From the NCBI GenBank assembly GCA_019694575.1, contig JAIBBR010000027.1:1-44920 (forward strand): DNA of 44,920 nt, in the 5' to 3' direction. The translations under genes were made by a program, and so were the position numbers. The stretch is from Myxococcaceae bacterium. Its GTDB lineage: Bacteria > Myxococcota > Myxococcia > Myxococcales > Myxococcaceae. This document shows positions 1 through 8,699 of the stretch, piece by piece. Each line of letters opens with the position of its first letter. Positions within the stretch are counted from its first letter, which is position 1. A model generated the notes under the pieces. The model saw only the letters and a list, made by a program, of their open reading frames with translations. It was not told the DNA's origin and did not search any database.

Positions 1-509
1 GGAATGATGCAGAAAGCGCACTTGTTGTCGCAGCCTTCCGAAATCTTCAAATACGCGGTGTAGCCCTGCATCGAGTTGGTACGGGGCGTGGCCGAAGAAT
101 GAATGTAATCGGGGTCTGGAATCACCTGGCGCGGCGTCGCTTCAGCCGCGAGCAAGTCGCCAATCTGCGCGTACGCCGACGTGCCCAAGAAGTGATCAAC
201 CTCGGGCATGTCTTTCGCGAGCTCAGGCGCGTAACGCTGCGAGAGACAACCCGTCACCACCAGCGTCTTGCACTGGCCTGACTTTTTGTACTCGGCGAGC
301 TCGAGAATCGAATCGACTGACTCTTGCTTCGCGGGCCCGATGAAGGCGCAGGTGTTGATGACAATGACTTCGGCGTCGTTCGGCTCTTGCACCAGCGTGT
401 ACCCACCGCGGCTCAAGGTACCGAGCATGATTTCTGAATCTACCCGGTTCTTCGGGCAGCCCAAGGTCATCATGTACAAGCTCTTCGCTGCTGCCTTCTT
501 CTTCACCAC
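1..509 (-). CDS. rimO: Ribosomal protein S12 methylthiotransferase RimO (N-terminal part, cut by window start)
   Basis: Radical-SAM enzyme that adds a methylthio group to an aspartate of ribosomal protein S12. Visible are the N-terminal UPF0004 cysteines ([22 protein letters not shown]) and, at the window edge, the radical-SAM cluster motif GCDNKCAFC. The serine and spacing around these motifs fit RimO better than MiaB, but the C-terminal TRAM domain lies outside, so the subfamily call is strong rather than certain. The start is GTG at 509 or GTG at 506. Either overlaps the stop codon of the upstream gene (503-505), indicating translational coupling. An alternative ATG pair lies about 14 codons downstream, just before the TLGCPKN motif. 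Partial: the C-terminal two thirds are missing. Confidence 0.93.
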   Translation of the reverse strand, partial: MVKKKAAAKSLYMMTLGCPKNRVDSEIMLGTLSRGGYTLVQEPNDAEVIVINTCAFIGPAKQESVDSILELAEYKKSGQCKTLVVTGCLSQRYAPELAKDMPEVDHFLGTSAYAQIGDLLAAEATPRQVIPDPDYIHSSATPRTNSMQGYTAYLKISEGCDNKCAFCII

Positions 510-1570
510 GTCGTGACTGCCTTCCCTAGCTCGCTGCGCTCGAAATGATCACCGCTCCACGTGAAGTGGGTGGTGTTGCCCTGCGTGTACCCAATGGCGA
601 GATTTCCGTCTTCGCTCAAGTCAAACCGCATCGCTTTTCCCAAAGTGCACGAAGAGGCGGGCCACTCGAGCACGTTGAACGCGGTGCGCCCATTCACCAC
701 GTACCACGCCATGCGTACTTCGCGCTCGTTGTGGCACTCGTCGCCCTCGAAAGGGTCGGCTCCGGTGAGCACAATGACCAACGGTTTGTGGTCGGGCGTC
801 GTCAAATCAGTCGGTATCGGCAGCCGTGCTTTTTCCGGCACTACCGCGTCATCGGGAGCCACCAACGCCCCCACGCTCGCAGCGGTTAAAGGGGCGTCAC
901 CCCACACGAAATTGACGAAATGGAGCGCGGCGAAACCGACCCACCCCCCTTCACGGCCCTCGAGGCCCACCACGTCTTTGGGCACCTTGAAGCCCAAGCC
1001 GGCGCGCATTTCTTGAGGCAACAAAGCAGCCTCAGCGGGGTTGCAGGCTGCCAAGACGGGCCCATTCGCGGCGTGCTGGTACTCGGTGCACACTGTCAGC
1101 CCCAGCGTACCCATGGCCGAAAAACGGGGCAGGGCGCGCGCCGGCACAGACAGCTCGACGTCGAGGCCTTGGCCGCTTTTTTTCGCCGCTGCGGTGGCCA
1201 GCTTGAGCGCGAACGCCGGTGTCGTCAGCGTGCCTTCTTCGGGCTTGGACTGCACCAACCCTTGAGGGCCGACATGAAAGCTGTAACCGGTGGCAGTGAC
1301 ACCAGCGTCGGCGAAGAACAGGGTGAATTTTACCTCGCTCGCGTCGCTGACCGATTTGTCGACCACCCTCGCCCCTAAATAAAGCGTGCCTTTTCGATAC
1401 GCCACGCGTGAGGTGAGCGACAGGTTGGGGTCGGCGGGCGCCTTGCGTTCTAAGGCGGGTGAAAAGTCTTTCCAGTCACCGTCGATGACCAAGGGTTTGC
1501 TGAGTGTCGGTATCAATGGTGGTTTGGGAGCGGCGGCCACCGCCGCGGTCACGAAGAGAGAGAGCCACAT
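503..1570 (-). CDS. Exported protein with CBM9-like N-terminal domain
   Basis: 355 aa. A short hydrophobic start (residues 2-14, then APKPP) looks like a signal peptide, but it lacks the usual positive n-region and is unusually short. An in-frame TAG lies five codons upstream of the ATG, so no longer N-terminus is available. Residues about 25-200 resemble the carbohydrate-binding family 9-like fold found in bacterial periplasmic proteins: the [11 protein letters not shown] motif, alternating strands, and a [11 protein letters not shown] segment. The C-terminal third is unrecognised and contains two Cys pairs that could form disulfides. The gene's last codons overlap the rimO start, and RNase J lies 63 bp upstream on the same strand. 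Ligand and function are unknown; the domain call is by pattern only. Confidence 0.75.
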   Translation of the reverse strand: MWLSLFVTAAVAAAPKPPLIPTLSKPLVIDGDWKDFSPALERKAPADPNLSLTSRVAYRKGTLYLGARVVDKSVSDASEVKFTLFFADAGVTATGYSFHVGPQGLVQSKPEEGTLTTPAFALKLATAAAKKSGQGLDVELSVPARALPRFSAMGTLGLTVCTEYQHAANGPVLAACNPAEAALLPQEMRAGLGFKVPKDVVGLEGREGGWVGFAALHFVNFVWGDAPLTAASVGALVAPDDAVVPEKARLPIPTDLTTPDHKPLVIVLTGADPFEGDECHNEREVRMAWYVVNGRTAFNVLEWPASSCTLGKAMRFDLSEDGNLAIGYTQGNTTHFTWSGDHFERSELGKAVTTW

Positions 1571-1633
1571 GCGAAAAACAAGCTACCGCAAAAAGACAAT
1601 GCGAGGGCGATGTTCGAAACCGCCCCGCACGTC

Positions 1634-3280
1634 TTAGCGATTGATTTTCAGCACCACCGGCACCACCGCAGGCCGTGAACCGGTGAGTTGTTTGAAGGCG
1701 CGACGCGCTCCCAATACCAGCGTGTCGCGCACCAACACTTCATCGCCCAGCAGGCGCTGCGCAGATATTTCAGCCAACGCCTGCTTCGCGCTTTCGGCGG
1801 CCATTTGCACTGCGGCGCTCTCGTCGGCGCCGAGCCCACGTGAGGTGATGCGCGGGCCGTCGACGAGTGTGCCATTGCGTGCGTCGATGATGACCGAAAC
1901 AAAAATCACACCCGCGGTGGCAATCAACTTTCGCTCGTCGATGGCTTCTTGAGAAATTGCCGCGTCACCTTCACGCCGAAACGCCGCGCGCCCGTGCGTC
2001 ACCCGGCCCAGTGAGCTCAAACCGTCTTGGTTGACGCCCACCACGTCTCCGTCGGTCGCGAGCAACACTTGCGGCACCTTCGCTTCGTGGGCCAGCTGCG
2101 AATGCCGGTGCAAATGCTTCAGCTCTCCGTGAATGGGTATGAACCCGTGCGGCTTCACCACTTCAATCATCTTGCGCTGCTCGTCGTTCGCGGCGTGCCC
2201 CGAGGCGTGCAACCCGCGCTCGATGGCCGGGTAGAGCACCTGCGCGCCGCGTGAGAGCGCCGTATCAACCAAGGTGGCCACCGACGTGGCATTGCCGGGA
2301 ATGGTGCGTGAAGAAAAGAGCAGCAAGTCGCCCGGCTCGATGCGCAAGTCACCGGGAGTCGCCGAGAGCATTTGCCACAACGCCGACCGCGGCTCACCTT
2401 GCGCTCCGGTGGCGATGACCAGCGTTTGAGGCTTGGGCACCAGCGACAACGCGCCGAACTCAAGCAACGTGTCGTCTTTCACGTTCAAATAACCGAGCTC
2501 ACGTGCCAGCGAAACGTTGCGCTGCAGGCTGCGGCCCGCGAGCAAAACTTTACGGCCCAAGCGCTCAGCCAGCCCGAGCAAAAAATGAACGCGGTGAAGG
2601 TGCGAGCCGAACAGCGTCACCACCACCCGGCCGGGGTAAGGGGTGATGAGCCGTTCGAGTGTTTCAACCACTGCGCGCTCGCTGCCGGTGGTGCCCGGCA
2701 CTTCTGAATTGGTTGAATCTGACAGCAACAGCGCCACGCCTTCTTCGCCCGCTTCTCCGAGGCGTTGCAAGTCAGTCAGCTGCCCGTCGATAGGGGCGCC
2801 GTCGAGCTTGAAGTCGCCGGTGTGCACCAGGCGGCCGTACGGCGTGTCGAAAATCAACCCCACCGCGTCGGGCACCGAATGGGTGACGCGAATCGGCTCT
2901 ACCGTGAAGGTGGGGCAAAGCTTCACCCGTTCTTTCGGCTCGAAGACGCGCAGGTCGGCTTTGATGGAAAGCTCGTCGAGCCGGTGGCGCACCAACGCCA
3001 GCGTGAAGCGGGTGCCGTAAACAGGCACCGGGTATTTACGGAGCAACCACGGCAACGCGCCCACATGGTCTTCATGTGCATGGGTGAGCACCACGGCGTT
3101 CAACGTCGCGGCCCCTTCGGCCAGCGCGGTGAAATCGGGAACGAAAACTTCCACCCCGGGAAAATCACCATGGGGAAACATCAGGCCGCAGTCGATGAGC
3201 ACGCGGCTGCCCTGCGCTTCGAGCAGCATGGCGTTGAGCCCAATTTCACCCAGGCCTCCGAGGGGTACCAGCTTCAGCAT
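1634..3280 (-). CDS. rnj: Ribonuclease J (metallo-beta-lactamase / beta-CASP RNase)
   Basis: 548 aa from ATG 3280, matching the usual family length of about 555 aa. Cytoplasmic endo- and 5'-3' exoribonuclease for mRNA decay and RNA maturation. The zinc motif HAHEDH is at residues 67-72, further ligand regions are THS (133-135) and HTGDF (153-157), followed by a beta-CASP domain and the RNase J C-terminal domain. The open frame extends upstream to 3388, but that extension runs through the inverted repeat and has no family similarity, so the start was placed at MLKLVPLGG. No clear Shine-Dalgarno is visible before 3280. The transcript leader would consist of the 165-bp inverted repeat at 3286-3450, which could form a long stem upstream of the start. 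Confidence 0.95.
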   Translation of the reverse strand: MLKLVPLGGLGEIGLNAMLLEAQGSRVLIDCGLMFPHGDFPGVEVFVPDFTALAEGAATLNAVVLTHAHEDHVGALPWLLRKYPVPVYGTRFTLALVRHRLDELSIKADLRVFEPKERVKLCPTFTVEPIRVTHSVPDAVGLIFDTPYGRLVHTGDFKLDGAPIDGQLTDLQRLGEAGEEGVALLLSDSTNSEVPGTTGSERAVVETLERLITPYPGRVVVTLFGSHLHRVHFLLGLAERLGRKVLLAGRSLQRNVSLARELGYLNVKDDTLLEFGALSLVPKPQTLVIATGAQGEPRSALWQMLSATPGDLRIEPGDLLLFSSRTIPGNATSVATLVDTALSRGAQVLYPAIERGLHASGHAANDEQRKMIEVVKPHGFIPIHGELKHLHRHSQLAHEAKVPQVLLATDGDVVGVNQDGLSSLGRVTHGRAAFRREGDAAISQEAIDERKLIATAGVIFVSVIIDARNGTLVDGPRITSRGLGADESAAVQMAAESAKQALAEISAQRLLGDEVLVRDTLVLGARRAFKQLTGSRPAVVPVVLKINR

Positions 3281-3285
3281 GGGGT

Positions 3286-3450
3286 TTAACACTGCTGCGT
3301 CATATCCCGGACCGAGCCCAGCGAGCGAGTCACAAGCAGCGCGAGGTGCGAGGAGGCGGTGGGTTGGTGGACCCATAACGACGCGCAACGAAGCGATGCG
3401 CGGGGAATCGTTCGCTCGGCGACGGGAGGGATGTGAGGCAGCAGTGTTAA
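3286..3450. repeat. Long imperfect inverted repeat with TTAA ends
   Basis: The ends match perfectly in inverse orientation over 13 bp: 3286-3298 reads TTAACACTGCTGC and 3438-3450 is its exact reverse complement. Continuing inward by hand, the first 48 bp of each arm (3286-3333 versus 3403-3450) agree at 36 of 48 positions without gaps. The element fills the whole gap between the thioesterase stop and the RNase J start; the thioesterase TAA lies within the right TTAA. It could be a decayed miniature transposable element, a transcribed regulatory hairpin, or both. No transposase and no coding capacity with family support is seen inside it. Confidence 0.75.
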
Positions 3451-3923
3451 GGCACCGCCGGTTTGAGCGAGGCAGACCAGGGGTCTTTGAACATGCGAAT
3501 CAGGCCGGTGGCAGTGGCACACGTCACTTCGTTCTCATCGAGAATTTTCGATGAAGCGAAAAGCAGCACGTCGCCTTTGCGGTCGATTTTGGCCAGCGCC
3601 CGGCATTTGGCGCCCTTCACCGGCCGCATGAATTCAATCGAAAGTTGCACCGTGGCCGAGCGGCGAGTCGGCTCATAGAGCGCGCCGCAGCAGCCGATAG
3701 CGAGGTCGAAAATCGCCGCCAGCACGCCGCCGTTCACCGCGTCGGTACCCAGGCCTCCCCGTTGCGTGGGCAAAATGGGGTCTAACACCACTTCGACGGT
3801 TTCCACGTCGGGGAACTCGAGCCGCAAACCAAAGTGGCCAATCATGCCGCTTTGGTTGAAGGCCTCTCGGTAGCGGTTCAAAGCTGCGGCACTGGGAAGA
3901 GGGTACGCGGTGCGGCCAGTCAT
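3447..3923 (-). CDS. PaaI/YdiI-like hotdog-fold thioesterase
   Basis: 158 aa from ATG 3923. The hotdog signature is visible in the order expected for acyl-CoA thioesterases of the PaaI group: GLGTDAVNGGVLAAIFD (around residues 58-74, the central helix with its conserved glycines), then TVQLSIEFMRPVKGA and a C-terminal strand beginning ATATGLIRMF. The usual catalytic Asp/Glu of the helix is probably the D in AIFD. The longer reading frame to 3995 would overlap the upstream gene and adds no recognisable sequence, so the internal ATG, 17 bp after the preceding stop, is preferred. Substrate cannot be assigned. The stop codon lies inside the right end of the inverted repeat 3286-3450. Confidence 0.85.
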   Translation of the reverse strand: MTGRTAYPLPSAAALNRYREAFNQSGMIGHFGLRLEFPDVETVEVVLDPILPTQRGGLGTDAVNGGVLAAIFDLAIGCCGALYEPTRRSATVQLSIEFMRPVKGAKCRALAKIDRKGDVLLFASSKILDENEVTCATATGLIRMFKDPWSASLKPAVP

Positions 3924-3940
3924 CAAGCCCAAGCGTAGCC

Positions 3941-5215
3941 TCACTGCACCACCAGGTTTAGAGGAAACGAAGGTGCCACCGTGTCGGCCGGCCAAGGCGC
4001 AGGCGGAACCTGCAGCAAGTACGCGTCGAGCCGGCCACTCACGTTGCCCCAGTTGCTGGTGAAAGCAATCAGCGCTCCGTTCTTCGACATGTTCGCCATC
4101 GGCGCTTCGAGGTAGCCGCCCGGTGGCATGAGCGAGCGGTGATGCGCCAATCGCCGCACCCGTTGGCTGCCGTCGGTTGCCACTTGCGTAAGCTCATCGT
4201 CGAAGGGGCAAATGTTATTGACGCACCCGGGGTAGCTCGCCGTGCTGGTGCCGATGCGGTACCGGCTGGCCAGTGCCCACAGCTCATTGTCAGCCTGCAT
4301 CGAGAAATGGTCTTGCTGGTTGAGGTAACTCCACGCGTCGTCAGGCAGCATTTTCACCAGCGTGTTCGGCGCCAGCAACGAGCGAAAGCCAAGCGAGCGC
4401 GGCTCGTAGCTGGTGAAGAGCGTGCCGTGGCCCGAGTCGTAATGCCTAAAGCCGTGAGTCGTTTTGAGCTCGGTGGGCGGCGTGGTCGACAAGTCCCAGA
4501 TGCTGTTGTCGGGGCCGTTGGTGTCCATCACTACCGAGAGAAAGCGACCGCTCTTGTCGATTTGCACTTCATTGGTGCCGGTGATGGTTACTTTAAGCAG
4601 CACTGTTTTGGCGCCGGTGCTCTCGATGCGCCACGCGAGGTACCCGCCGTCACTGCCATTGATGAGAAACTTGTTGGCGAAGATTTTGTCGTCAGCACTG
4701 CGGCTCATTTGCCAGTCGAAAGTTTCGCCGCTGCCAAGCACTGACGAAGCTTGCGTGCTGACCGAGAACGTCTGCGCCGCCACGTCGTAGGCGTAAACCG
4801 CGCTGGCCGAGGGTACGTACAGCACGTTGGGGTTTATGCCGCTCCATATGCTCCAGTATTGGTAGAGGCCGCTGGGAGCCGATGACAGCGTTCGACGTTG
4901 CAGGCTCGTGAAGGTGACCGGGTCGATTTGAAACAGCACGGCGACTGAATTGGGTGCACAGCGCGTCACCACCCACGTGCTGTCAGCGTTGAACGCGGCA
5001 ATGTTTGAGTATGTCACCGTGCATTGCGTGTTGCCTTGCGCGCCGTCGGTGAGCCGCAGAATCGTGGTGCCGAAGGTGGGGTCGACGACCTTGCTCCCCG
5101 CTGCTCCGAATGTGGGCAAGGCGGGCAGTGGGTACACCCCCATGTCGGTCTTGACTTGGGCCCGGGCCGCCAGCCCGAGTAGCAACACCCACCATCTCAC
5201 GTGGCGATTCACCAT
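3941..5215 (-). CDS. Exported beta-propeller (TolB/WD40-like) protein ending in a fibronectin-type stub
   Basis: 424 aa. A typical signal peptide is followed by probable cleavage after ARA (residue about 19). The mature part has repeated blade-like segments with aromatic and Asp/Ser turns: VDPTFGTTILRLTD, VLFQIDPVTF, VYAYDVAAQTF, NSIWDLSTTPP and YLEAPMANMSKNG. This is reminiscent of TolB- or oligogalacturonate-lyase-type propellers. The last residues (PADTVAPSFPLNLVVQ) look like the first strand of a fibronectin type III domain, yet the protein stops there. Nothing in the other frames just downstream continues such a domain. The gene is the divergent partner of pcrA, with a strong palindrome between them. 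Function unknown. Confidence 0.75.
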   Translation of the reverse strand: MVNRHVRWWVLLLGLAARAQVKTDMGVYPLPALPTFGAAGSKVVDPTFGTTILRLTDGAQGNTQCTVTYSNIAAFNADSTWVVTRCAPNSVAVLFQIDPVTFTSLQRRTLSSAPSGLYQYWSIWSGINPNVLYVPSASAVYAYDVAAQTFSVSTQASSVLGSGETFDWQMSRSADDKIFANKFLINGSDGGYLAWRIESTGAKTVLLKVTITGTNEVQIDKSGRFLSVVMDTNGPDNSIWDLSTTPPTELKTTHGFRHYDSGHGTLFTSYEPRSLGFRSLLAPNTLVKMLPDDAWSYLNQQDHFSMQADNELWALASRYRIGTSTASYPGCVNNICPFDDELTQVATDGSQRVRRLAHHRSLMPPGGYLEAPMANMSKNGALIAFTSNWGNVSGRLDAYLLQVPPAPWPADTVAPSFPLNLVVQ

Positions 5216-5218
5216 TCA

Positions 5219-5290
5219 GGTGTCAGACTTTACATGTTGTCGTTCGATGATGCCCGTCGAGGCGAACGACAACATGTAAAGTCTGACACC
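5219..5290. repeat. Perfect 28-bp inverted repeat (palindromic element)
   Basis: Left arm 5219-5246 and right arm 5263-5290 are exact reverse complements (28 of 28), separated by a 16-nt loop (5247-5262). The outer end reads GGTGTCAGACTTTACATG. The element is visibly more AT-rich than its surroundings and sits between two divergently transcribed genes, so it is not a transcription terminator. The GGTGTCAGAC terminus resembles palindromic repeats I have seen near REP-associated (Y1) transposases; that link is from memory and no transposase is present in this window. A second copy was not found by eye. Confidence 0.93.
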
Positions 5291-5332
5291 AGGCGCGCCA
5301 GGCGCAAAACGCCGTGATAACTGCCAGCGCCG

Positions 5333-7612
5333 ATGAGCGAGCTTCTCAAAGACATGAATGAACCCCAGGTGCAGGCGGTGCTGCACGAAAAGGGGCCGCT
5401 GTTGGTATTGGCCGGAGCAGGTTCAGGCAAGACGCGCGTCATCACCCGGCGCATTGCCCATTTGGTGCAAGAGCGCAAAGTGCCGCCCTGGCGCATTTTG
5501 GCTGTCACGTTCACCAACAAGGCCGCGAAAGAAATGCGCGAGCGTTTGGTGAAGTTGCTCGGTGAAGAAGCGGCGCGCGAGCTGACGGTGTCGACGTTTC
5601 ACGCTTCAGCGGCAATGTTTCTTCGCCGTGAAGCGCAGGCGGCGGGTTTGGAGCCTTCGTTCGTTATTTACGACGACGGCGATCAGTTGCAGATGGTGCG
5701 CCGGGCGCTGCGCGAAGCGGGTATGGACCCGGCGGGTGCCAACGCGCGCGAGTACCTTTCGCGCATTGACGCCGAGAAGAACGCCGGCCGGCTGCCGGAG
5801 CAAATGCCGGTGGGTGACAACATTCGCGACAAGATGGCGCACCGCGTTTACACCGAGTACCAGCGGCTGTTACGCGCGGCAAACGCGGTCGACTTCGGCG
5901 ACTTGCTGTTGCTCTGGGTAAACACGCTGAAGACCCACCCTGAAGTGCGGGTGAAGTACCAGCGTCGCTTTCAGCATGTGCTGGTCGACGAGTTTCAAGA
6001 CACCAACCCGGTGCAGTACCAATTGCTGCGCTTGATGGCTCCGCCCGCGTCGAACTTGGTGGTGGTGGGCGACGATGACCAGTCTATCTACCGGTGGCGG
6101 GGCGCCGCGGTAGACAATATTTTGGGCTTTCCCAAAGACTATGAAGGCGCGGTGGTGGTGAAGCTCGAGCAGAACTATCGCTCTGACCAAACCATTCTCG
6201 AGGCGGCGCATGCGGTCATCGCCAACAACCGCCGCCGTATGGACAAGAAATTGTGGTCTACCCGGGCCAAAGGCGAGCCGCTCACGTTGATGATCAACCG
6301 CGATGAGCGCCAAGAGGCGCAAGACGTGGCGGCGCGCATTCACCAACTGCGGCGCGACGGCATCGTCGACTACGACGGGTGCGCGGTTTTCTACCGCACC
6401 AACGCGCAGAGCCGCGTGTTGGAAGAAACGTTTCGCCTGTCGCGCGTTCCCTATCAACTCGTGTCGGGCCGCAGCTTTTATGACCGCGCCGAAATTCGCG
6501 ATGCTTCTTCGTACTTGCGGCTGATGGTGAACCCGAAAAGCGACGCTGACTTGTCGCGAGTCATCAACACGCCTCCGCGCGGCATTGGCGACACCACCGA
6601 AGAACGCCTTGCCAACGAAGCGCGCGCGCAAGGTGTGTCACTGTTCGACGCGTTAGAATGGCCCGAGCGCATTCCCTCGCTCAATTCTGGCGCGGTGAAG
6701 CGGTTGATTGGCTTTCGCCAGCTGCTCGACAGGTTGGTGGCATTCGGTAAGACAGCCCCCGACGCCACCAGCGCGGCCGACTTCATGCTGCGCGAGACGG
6801 GGCTGCTCGTCAGCCACCAGGCCGAAGGCTCGGTCGAATCGCAGACCCGCGCCGAAAACTTGGCTGAATTGCTCACCGCCACCAAAGAATTCGACAAGGC
6901 GCGCGCCGAGGCCAAGCCCGTCGTGGCGCCGGCGCCGATAGAAGGCGAAGACAACGCGCCGCTCGCCATTGAAGTGCCAGCGCTGCAGGCGTTTTTGGAG
7001 CAAATCAGCTTGGTGGGCGAAGCCGACGCTGAGGTGGGCGAGGGCAAAGTGTCGGTGATGACGCTGCACGCCGCCAAAGGGCTGGAGTTCGACGCCGTGT
7101 TTTTGACCGGAATGGAAGAAGACATGTTTCCCCACAAGCGGGCCACCCAGCCTGATTCAGACCCTGAAGAAATGTCTGAAGAACGAAGGCTCTGTTACGT
7201 GGGGTTTACCCGCGCACGCCGCCGGCTTTACGTGTCGCTTGCCACCAGCCGCGTGCAGTTCGGTGAATTGAAGTTCAACCCGCCGTCGCGCTTTCTCGCC
7301 GAGGTGCCGAAAGAATTGTTCGGTTTCTCTGAAGAATTGCCCGCCGCGCCGCGTGTGGCCCAGCCTGTGCGCGTGCGCCGCCGGTATAGAGATGATGACG
7401 ACGACGGCCCGCGGGTGGACCATTCGTTTGATCAGTCGGCTGAGCTCGCGCAGCACGCAGGTGACGTGAAGGGCCTGCGCGTGACGCACTCGCAATTTGG
7501 CCGCGGCGTGGTGCTCGACGCTCGGGGCCAAGGGCCGACCGCGAAGCTGCTCGTGCGCTTCGAGACGGTGGGCGAAAAGACGGTGGTGGCGAAATTTTTG
7601 ACGCCGGGGTGA
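5333..7612 (+). CDS. pcrA: ATP-dependent DNA helicase PcrA/UvrD (SF1A)
   Basis: 759 aa, full length for the family. 3'-5' helicase for nucleotide excision and mismatch repair and for clearing recombination intermediates. Motifs in order: Walker A GAGSGKT (28-34), VDEFQDT Walker B (about 218-224), GDDDQSIYRWRG (about 246-257), QNYRSD (about 280-285) and MTLHAAKGLEFD (about 576-587). The C-terminal 55 residues form the Tudor-like domain of PcrA that contacts RNA polymerase (VTHSQFGRGVVLD). This domain and the spacing favour PcrA/UvrD over Rep. An acidic run near residue 690 is a linker. The gene converges with the YeiH-type gene, with only 4 bp between stops. Confidence 0.96.
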   Translation: MSELLKDMNEPQVQAVLHEKGPLLVLAGAGSGKTRVITRRIAHLVQERKVPPWRILAVTFTNKAAKEMRERLVKLLGEEAARELTVSTFHASAAMFLRREAQAAGLEPSFVIYDDGDQLQMVRRALREAGMDPAGANAREYLSRIDAEKNAGRLPEQMPVGDNIRDKMAHRVYTEYQRLLRAANAVDFGDLLLLWVNTLKTHPEVRVKYQRRFQHVLVDEFQDTNPVQYQLLRLMAPPASNLVVVGDDDQSIYRWRGAAVDNILGFPKDYEGAVVVKLEQNYRSDQTILEAAHAVIANNRRRMDKKLWSTRAKGEPLTLMINRDERQEAQDVAARIHQLRRDGIVDYDGCAVFYRTNAQSRVLEETFRLSRVPYQLVSGRSFYDRAEIRDASSYLRLMVNPKSDADLSRVINTPPRGIGDTTEERLANEARAQGVSLFDALEWPERIPSLNSGAVKRLIGFRQLLDRLVAFGKTAPDATSAADFMLRETGLLVSHQAEGSVESQTRAENLAELLTATKEFDKARAEAKPVVAPAPIEGEDNAPLAIEVPALQAFLEQISLVGEADAEVGEGKVSVMTLHAAKGLEFDAVFLTGMEEDMFPHKRATQPDSDPEEMSEERRLCYVGFTRARRRLYVSLATSRVQFGELKFNPPSRFLAEVPKELFGFSEELPAAPRVAQPVRVRRRYRDDDDDGPRVDHSFDQSAELAQHAGDVKGLRVTHSQFGRGVVLDARGQGPTAKLLVRFETVGEKTVVAKFLTPG

Positions 7613-7616
7613 CGTG

Positions 7617-8576
7617 CTACGTCAGCCAACCCTGGCGAATCATCACCAAGGTTGTTGACGCGACGAGCACCCACAGCACCCCCCCGAGCAGCAGCGGCCG
7701 CCCGCCAACGCTCTTAAGCGCCTCCCGTGAAACGCCCGCGCCTACCAAGAACAATGTCAGCACCAACAACTTGCGCGCCGCGCTGGCCACTTGCAGGCCC
7801 ACCCCATTGAGCCCCGGCACGTAGGTAACGGTGGCCGCGGCCGCAATGAAACCGACGATGAACCAGGGCAACTTCATTTTGCCCTTCGGTTCAGCTGCGT
7901 CGTCACCGCGAGGCCAGAAGCGCGCCAGCAACAGCGTGAGCGGCACGATCCACAAGGCGCGTGCGAGCTTCACTGTCGTGCCAACCGCGAGCGCGTGCTC
8001 TCCAAACTGCATCGACGCACCCACCACTGAAGACGTGTCGTGAATGGCGAGCGCGCTCCACAAACCGAACGCTTCAGCAGAAAGCCCCGCCCAGTGGCCA
8101 ATGGGTGGAAAAAGCACCAGCGCCGCCGCGTTGAGCAGAAACACCACCGCCAGTGAAATAGAAAGCTGTGTGCTTTTGGCTCCCACCACAGGCCCTGCCG
8201 CGGCAATCGCGCTGCCCCCACAAATGGCGGTGCCCACACCGATAAGCAGCGAAGTCGTGCGCTCTGTTTGCAGTACCTTCGCCAACAACCATGTTGCGCC
8301 GAGTGTCGTCGAGAGGGTGAGCAGCGTCTGCCCCACGCCTTGCGCACCCACCCGCGCGATGACCGTGAGCTGTGTGCCAGCTCCTAACCCCATGACGCAC
8401 GCTTGCAAAAGCACCGTCTGCAGCTTCTTCACCTGCGCGGGGAAAGGGTTGCCCAAGGTGAGCGAAAAGGCGATGCCGGCGACAAGGGCCATGGCCGCGG
8501 TCGCTGCCGGCAAGAGACAAGCCAAGGCCAGCAAAATGAAGACAGCCGCTTTGAGGCGAAATGGCACCGGCGTCAT
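7617..8576 (-). CDS. YeiH-family (UPF0324) multi-pass inner-membrane protein, putative anion exporter
   Basis: 319 aa with about nine to ten hydrophobic segments. The family signature is clear: GVGTAICGGSAIAAAGPVV in the middle, the preceding GLGAGTQL segment, and the later IHDTSSVVGAS and TLFLVGAGVS segments. Family members are annotated as putative sulfate exporters, partly on the basis of neighbouring sulfur genes. Here the neighbours are pcrA and adenosine deaminase, so context gives no substrate. The gene is transcribed divergently from adenosine deaminase, across a region holding a 9-bp inverted repeat. Family call is firm; the transport role is inferred from family annotation only. Confidence 0.9.
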   Translation of the reverse strand: MTPVPFRLKAAVFILLALACLLPAATAAMALVAGIAFSLTLGNPFPAQVKKLQTVLLQACVMGLGAGTQLTVIARVGAQGVGQTLLTLSTTLGATWLLAKVLQTERTTSLLIGVGTAICGGSAIAAAGPVVGAKSTQLSISLAVVFLLNAAALVLFPPIGHWAGLSAEAFGLWSALAIHDTSSVVGASMQFGEHALAVGTTVKLARALWIVPLTLLLARFWPRGDDAAEPKGKMKLPWFIVGFIAAAATVTYVPGLNGVGLQVASAARKLLVLTLFLVGAGVSREALKSVGGRPLLLGGVLWVLVASTTLVMIRQGWLT

Positions 8577-8578
8577 TT

Positions 8579-8637
8579 AGGGCCCGCGAAGGAATAAGTC
8601 GATCGCCCTCAAGCGCCGATCCATCCCGGCGGGCCCT
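8579..8637. repeat. Short inverted repeat in a divergent intergenic region
   Basis: AGGGCCCGC at 8579-8587 is an exact reverse complement of 8629-8637, with a 41-nt spacer. It lies between the divergent starts of the YeiH-type gene and adenosine deaminase, so an operator or leader hairpin is more likely than a terminator. GC-rich 9-mers can pair by chance, hence the low confidence. Confidence 0.35.
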
Positions 8638-8699
8638 CACCCAAATCGTCAAGGCACGTGCGTGAAGTTGCTGTCACCTACCGATTCGTGCCTTTAATC

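Noticed and set aside
5870-6631. 253-codon minus-strand open frame within pcrA
   Set aside because: Antisense to conserved helicase motifs; composition biased to Arg, His and Val as expected from the complementary frame.
8579-8637. Inverted repeat considered as a transcription terminator
   Set aside because: It lies between divergent start codons and has no T-run, so nothing ends there.
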